NCBI GenBank assembly: GCA_024742695.1
Contig: JANSXY010000023.1
Location: forward strand, 1-61,182
Source: Paracoccaceae bacterium
GTDB lineage: Bacteria; Pseudomonadota; Alphaproteobacteria; Rhodobacterales; Rhodobacteraceae
Reading direction: 5' to 3'
DNA length: 61,182 nucleotides
In this document: one piece after another, positions 57,479-61,182 of the stretch
How the letters are laid out: each line of letters starts with the position of its first letter
Numbering within the stretch: position 1 is the stretch's first letter
Program-made: the position numbers and the translations under genes
The notes under the pieces: generated by a model
The model's database searches: none
Told to the model about the DNA's origin: nothing
Seen by the model: the letters and a program-made list of their open reading frames with translations, nothing else

Positions 57479-58924
57479 ATGACCGACCGCGACCCTGCCG
57501 CCGACGCCCCGATCCTGCTTTGGTTCCGCCGCGATTTCCGGCTGGCCGATCACCCCATGATCGCGGCCGCCGCGGCCACCGGGCGGCCGCTGGTTCCGGT
57601 GTTCGTGCTCGACCCGGTGGCAGAGGGCTACGGCGCGGCGCCGAAATGGCGGCTGGAGCAGGCGATCGCCGCCTTCGCGACCCGGCTTGCGGCGGCGGGC
57701 AGCCGGCTGATCCTGCGCCGGGGCGGCGCGCTCGAGGTGCTGCGGGCGCTTGCGGCCGAGACCGGCGCCGCCGATGTCTGGTGGAGCCGGCTTTACGACC
57801 CCGACAGCGTGGCCCGCGACACCGCGGTCAAGTCGGCGCTGAAGGCCGCGGGCCTTGGCGCGCAAAGCTTTCCCGGCCATGTCCTTTTCGAACCCTGGAC
57901 GGTCGCGACCGGGCAGGGCGGGTTCTACCAGGTCTATTCGCCGTTCTGGCGGGCGGTGGCGGGGCGCGAGGTCGCCGCGCCCGCGGCCGCGCCCTCTGGC
58001 CTGCGGCCGCCCGCGGCCTGGCCGGCCTCCGACCGGGTGGAGGACTGGGGGTTGGGCCGCGGGATGCGGCGCGGCGCCGGTATCGTGGCGAAACATGCCC
58101 GTGTCGGCGAAGCGGCGGCGCAGGACCGGCTGGACGGGTTTCTCGATACCCGGCTGGCGCGCTACAAGGCGGAGCGTGACTTTCCCGGCCTGCCGGCGAC
58201 CTCGGGCCTGTCGGAAAACCTTGCCTGGGGCGAAATCGCCCCGGCGCGGATCTGGCATGCCGCGCTCCGCGCCGAGACGGGCGGCGGCAAGGGGATCGAG
58301 CATTTCCGCAAGGAACTGGTGTGGCGCGATTTCGCCTGGCACCTGATCCACCACACCCCGCATATCGCCACGCGCAACTGGCGCGCGGCCTGGGACGGGT
58401 TTCCGTGGCGGCAGGACGGGCCTGCGGCGGAACGCTGGCGGCGCGGCATGACGGGCGAGCCCTTCGTCGATGCCGCGATGCGCGAGCTTTACGTCACCGG
58501 CACGATGCAAAACCGCGCCCGGATGATCGCGGCCTCCTACCTCACCAAGCATCTGCTGACCGACTGGCGCGTCGGCCTGCGCTGGTTCGAGGATTGCCTG
58601 ATCGACTGGGATCCGGCCTCGAACGCGATGGGCTGGCAGTGGGTCGCGGGCTCGGGCCCAGATGCCGCGCCCTATTTCCGGATCTTCAATCCCGCCGGGC
58701 AGGCCGAGAAATTCGACGCCGACGGCCGCTATCGCCGCCGTTTCATCGCCGAGGGCCAGGCCGCGCCGCCCGAAACCGCGCTGGATTTCTTCCGTGCCGC
58801 ACCAAGGGCCTGGGGGCTTGATCCGGCGGCGGACTATCCCGCGCCGACGATCGAGCTGGCGCAGGGCCGGACGCGGGCGCTGGCGGCTTACGAGGCGTTG
58901 CGCGGCGGGCCGGGTTCGGCCTAG
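57479..58924 (+). CDS. phrB: Deoxyribodipyrimidine photolyase
   Basis: This 481-residue flavoenzyme repairs UV-induced cyclobutane pyrimidine dimers using blue light. It shows ILLWFRRDFRLADHPMI at the antenna domain, ARYKAERDFPGL, and the FAD-binding block LVWRDFAWHLIHHTP, GEPFVDAAMRELYVTGTMQN, RARMIAASYLTKHLLTDWR and DWDPASNAMGWQWVAGSG. The last patterns match class I CPD photolyases. The ATG at 57479 was used; an upstream frame from 57428 lacks support. It is followed by cyclopropane fatty acid synthase on the same strand. Confidence 0.95.
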   Translation: MTDRDPAADAPILLWFRRDFRLADHPMIAAAAATGRPLVPVFVLDPVAEGYGAAPKWRLEQAIAAFATRLAAAGSRLILRRGGALEVLRALAAETGAADVWWSRLYDPDSVARDTAVKSALKAAGLGAQSFPGHVLFEPWTVATGQGGFYQVYSPFWRAVAGREVAAPAAAPSGLRPPAAWPASDRVEDWGLGRGMRRGAGIVAKHARVGEAAAQDRLDGFLDTRLARYKAERDFPGLPATSGLSENLAWGEIAPARIWHAALRAETGGGKGIEHFRKELVWRDFAWHLIHHTPHIATRNWRAAWDGFPWRQDGPAAERWRRGMTGEPFVDAAMRELYVTGTMQNRARMIAASYLTKHLLTDWRVGLRWFEDCLIDWDPASNAMGWQWVAGSGPDAAPYFRIFNPAGQAEKFDADGRYRRRFIAEGQAAPPETALDFFRAAPRAWGLDPAADYPAPTIELAQGRTRALAAYEALRGGPGSA

Positions 58925-58973
58925 GTTCGGCGATGTCCGGGGAAAAAAGACCAAGATCGGGACGGGGGAACGG

Positions 58974-60212
58974 ATGACGGCAGATCACGAGGCGGGGGGC
59001 GCGGTTCTGACCGCGACGGATGGGCAGGCCGACCTGCCGCGATATTTCAGCCGCGTGTTCGCGGTGGCCAGCAGGATGGCCCGCGGTCGGCTGGACTTCG
59101 TGATGCCCGATGGCCGCCGGTTCCGCGCCGAGGGGAAGGCGCCCGGCCCGGCCGCGGAACTGCACATCCACGATCCCGACATCTTCGCGATCCTGGTGCG
59201 CGAGGGCGACCTGGGGTTCTGCGAGGCCTATCTCGACAAGGGCTGGTCGACGCCGGACATGATGGCGCTGATGGATCTTGTCCATGCCGACAACGACGAG
59301 CTTTACGACGGGTTCCCCGGCATGGGTCTGGTGCGGGCCTGGGAACGGCTGCGCCATGCCCTGCGAGCCAACACCCGGCGCGGCGCGAAGAAGAACATCA
59401 GCTACCACTACGACCTGGGGAACGATTTCTACCGGCTGTGGCTGGACGATACGATGACCTATTCCTCGGCGCTGTTCGAGAACCCGCAGCAGAGCCTTGA
59501 GGCCGCGCAGCGCGCGAAATACGCCGCGATGGTCGACGCGATGGGCGCGGCACCGGGCGAACACGTGCTCGAGATCGGCTGCGGCTGGGGCGGATTCGCC
59601 GAATATGCCGCGGCGGAACGGGGGCTTCGGGTCACCGGGCTGACGATTTCGCGGGAACAATACGACTACGCCGTGCGCCGGATCGCCGATGCCGGCCTGT
59701 CCGACCGGGTCCAGATAAAATTGCAGGATTATCGCGACGAGGTCGGCCATTACGACGGCATCGCCTCGATCGAGATGTTCGAAGCGGTCGGCGAGAAGTA
59801 CTGGCCGGTCTATTTCGACACCCTGCGCGAACGGCTCAAGCCCGGCCGCAAGGCCACGCTCCAGGTCATCACCGTGCAGGATCGTCGCTTTGAGACCTAT
59901 CGCAAAGGTGTTGATTTCATACAGAAATACATCTTTCCGGGCGGCATGTTGCCATCGCCGTCGGCGTTGCGGGCCGAGATCGGCCGCGCCGGGCTGGACC
60001 TGATCGGTTCGCAGGAGTTCGGGCTGAGCTACTCGCTGACGCTGCGGCGCTGGCACGAACGCTTCAACGCGGCCTGGGACGAGATCGCGGCCCTTGGGTT
60101 CGATGGCCGGTTCAGAAGAATGTGGAACTTTTACCTGTGCTCTTGCGCCGGAACCTTCGAAGGCCGAAACTGCGACGTGACGCAGATTACCGTCGCAAGG
60201 CCGATCGCATAG
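58974..60212 (+). CDS. cfa: Cyclopropane-fatty-acyl-phospholipid synthase
   Basis: This 412-residue SAM-dependent enzyme adds a methylene bridge to unsaturated acyl chains of membrane lipids. An N-terminal lipid-binding domain (about 35-120, FAILVREGDLGFCEAYLDKG) is followed by the methyltransferase domain with YHYDLGNDFYRLWLD, the SAM motif VLEIGCGWGGFAEYAA, QDYRDE, SIEMFEAVGE and the C-terminal CSCAGTF with the active-site Cys (about 391). The ATG at 58974 follows GGGGGAACGG. It lies 49 bp after photolyase and abuts trgA, so the stretch may be one transcript. Cyclopropanation usually protects membranes under stress. Confidence 0.93.
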   Translation: MTADHEAGGAVLTATDGQADLPRYFSRVFAVASRMARGRLDFVMPDGRRFRAEGKAPGPAAELHIHDPDIFAILVREGDLGFCEAYLDKGWSTPDMMALMDLVHADNDELYDGFPGMGLVRAWERLRHALRANTRRGAKKNISYHYDLGNDFYRLWLDDTMTYSSALFENPQQSLEAAQRAKYAAMVDAMGAAPGEHVLEIGCGWGGFAEYAAAERGLRVTGLTISREQYDYAVRRIADAGLSDRVQIKLQDYRDEVGHYDGIASIEMFEAVGEKYWPVYFDTLRERLKPGRKATLQVITVQDRRFETYRKGVDFIQKYIFPGGMLPSPSALRAEIGRAGLDLIGSQEFGLSYSLTLRRWHERFNAAWDEIAALGFDGRFRRMWNFYLCSCAGTFEGRNCDVTQITVARPIA

Positions 60213-60653
60213 ATGCCCACAGCCGCCAAGCTCGTTGCTGCAATCCTGTTCGCCATAGTGGCCTTCTTCGCCGCGCAGGCGGTGACCGCGCTGTTTCCCG
60301 AGGGCATGTATTTCGGCCCCTTCGCGCCGATCTGCGCCGCGATCGGCGGGCTGGTCGGCTGGCGGGTGATGGGCGCGCGGGTCGGCAAGGGCATGCAGGT
60401 GGCCGCCGGGTCGGGCGTGGCGACGAGTTTCGTGATCGTGTTCTGGTGCCTGTTCGTGTTCTCCGCCGACGAGATGGTCAAGAAATCGATGAGCGGGCGC
60501 TATGACGGCCCGTTCGACGCGGTCGCGAACGGCTTCGGCATCGCCGGCGGCTATGCGGTGATGATGGTGAGCCCGACGGTTCTGGCGATCCTCGTTCTCG
60601 GCGGGCTCGCCTCGGGCCTTGCGGTGGAATGGGTCTCGCGGCACTGGCGCTGA
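60213..60653 (+). CDS. trgA: TrgA-family membrane protein
   Basis: This 146-residue protein has four predicted membrane helices and matches TrgA: AAKLVAAILFAIVAFFAAQ, PEGMYFGPFAPICAAIGGLVG, SMSGRYDGPFDAVANGFGIA. In Rhodobacter sphaeroides trgA and trgB contribute to tellurite resistance; the mechanism is unknown. Its ATG directly abuts the stop of cfa (no gap), and the next gene, trgB, begins 5 bp after its stop. Confidence 0.88.
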   Translation: MPTAAKLVAAILFAIVAFFAAQAVTALFPEGMYFGPFAPICAAIGGLVGWRVMGARVGKGMQVAAGSGVATSFVIVFWCLFVFSADEMVKKSMSGRYDGPFDAVANGFGIAGGYAVMMVSPTVLAILVLGGLASGLAVEWVSRHWR

Positions 60654-60658
60654 GGCGG

Positions 60659-61182
60659 ATGCGGGTCTTCCTTTACGGCACGCTGTGCCATCCGCCGCTT
60701 TTGCGCGCGGTGCTTGGCCGCGCGGCCGATGTGAGGCCGGCGCTGCTGGCCGATCACGCGGTGTTCCGGGGTGCCGGGGTCGATGTGCCGCTGCTGGTGC
60801 CGGCGCCGGGGGAAACCGCGCCGGGGCAGCTTCTGTCCGGGCTGGACGACGAGGACATGGCGCGCCTTGGCTTCTACGAGGCGACCTTCGGCTATGCCGC
60901 GCGGAACGTGACGGTTTCGGGTGACGCCGGCGGGCCGGTGCCGGCGGTGGTCTTTCTGCCCGACACCGCGCCCTGGGGGCCGGGCGGCGCCTGGTCGTTG
61001 GCGGACTGGGCCGCGCGCTGGGGCGAGACCGCGACACGCACCGCCGGCGATGTCATGGCCCTGATCGCCGAACGCGACCCGGCCGAGGTCGGCCAGCGCT
61101 ATTTCCACATGCTGGTGCGCGGCGCCTCGCGGGTGCGGGCGGCGGCCGAGCCCGCGCCGGCCGACCGCCGGCGCGCCGCCGC
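60659..61182 (+). CDS. trgB: TrgB-type protein, N-terminal gamma-glutamylcyclotransferase-like part; cut by window end
   Basis: The frame opens with ATG at 60659 and is still open at the window end after 174 codons. It begins MRVFLYGTLCHPPLLRAVLG, the YGTL motif of the AIG2/gamma-glutamylcyclotransferase fold, followed by a conserved GFYEATFGY segment. In known TrgB proteins this part precedes a NUDIX hydrolase domain, which would lie beyond the edge. Position right after trgA supports the name. Related proteins may act on gamma-glutamyl or nucleotide-sugar compounds; the true substrate is not known. Confidence 0.82.
   Translation, partial: MRVFLYGTLCHPPLLRAVLGRAADVRPALLADHAVFRGAGVDVPLLVPAPGETAPGQLLSGLDDEDMARLGFYEATFGYAARNVTVSGDAGGPVPAVVFLPDTAPWGPGGAWSLADWAARWGETATRTAGDVMALIAERDPAEVGQRYFHMLVRGASRVRAAAEPAPADRRRAA

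Noticed and set aside
1-61182. Genomic island, prophage or integrated element
   Set aside because: No integrase, transposase, phage gene, tRNA-flanking direct repeat or clear base-composition break was found; the accessory part has the same codon style as the rest.

Overview
The window reads as chromosomal DNA of a high-GC alphaproteobacterium, most likely Rhodobacterales (Rhodobacter/Roseobacter/Paracoccus relatives). The signs are a circularly permuted two-piece tmRNA, two DUF1476 genes (F1-ATPase zeta inhibitor family) beside purC-purS-purQ, an RNase E with a long insertion in its S1 domain, the trgA-trgB pair, DUF1194, DUF4169 and DUF1638 proteins, and a corrinoid protein near a betaine-homocysteine-type methyltransferase. 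I see no phage, transposon, CRISPR array or plasmid gene. Every large gene uses strongly GC-biased third positions, so most long open frames on the opposite strand are shadows.

Left accessory part (1-30,900). Positions 1-5552 (minus strand) hold a type I secretion operon: two unusual ABC half-transporters, an HlyD-type adaptor and the start of a proline-rich protein cut by the window edge. Positions 5919-11,684 hold an acyl-chemistry cluster: an SGNH hydrolase, a stand-alone adenylation-carrier-thioesterase protein and an acyltransferase-3/SGNH fusion. An MsrQ-like heme membrane protein follows. Positions 12,842-25,349 form one tightly packed ten-gene minus-strand operon: a cupin-containing XRE regulator, a complete Dpp/Opp-type importer, two CocE/NonD hydrolases, an alpha/beta hydrolase and an MlrC-like peptidase. 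A third CocE/NonD hydrolase is divergent from it. This looks like a dedicated uptake-and-hydrolysis system for an unknown ester or amide compound. A class III aminotransferase and a divergent ThDP enzyme follow.

Housekeeping part (31,000-61,182). A CAU-anticodon tRNA (probably Ile2) precedes purM-purN, RNase D, a lipoprotein and sufE. A putative split methionine synthase neighbourhood (35,164-39,170) has a B12-binding protein, a homocysteine methyltransferase, DUF1638 and an overlooked 53-residue membrane protein. Next come an MprF-like lipid aminoacyltransferase, tandem zeta-subunit paralogues, purC-purS, a zinc alcohol dehydrogenase, an array of four hairpins, purQ, a DctB/DctD-like two-component pair whose response regulator lacks GAFTGA, RNase E with a long leader, ccdA, fumC with two small genes, sspB, a DUF1194 protein, the tmRNA gene, an aminotransferase-V protein without the desulfurase cysteine, photolyase, cyclopropane fatty acid synthase, trgA and the start of trgB.

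The best candidates for something undescribed are the importer/CocE/MlrC operon, the asymmetric degenerate type I exporter pair, the A-T-TE/acyltransferase cluster, and the 53-residue membrane protein coupled to DUF1638. All family calls come from reading motifs; no database search was run.
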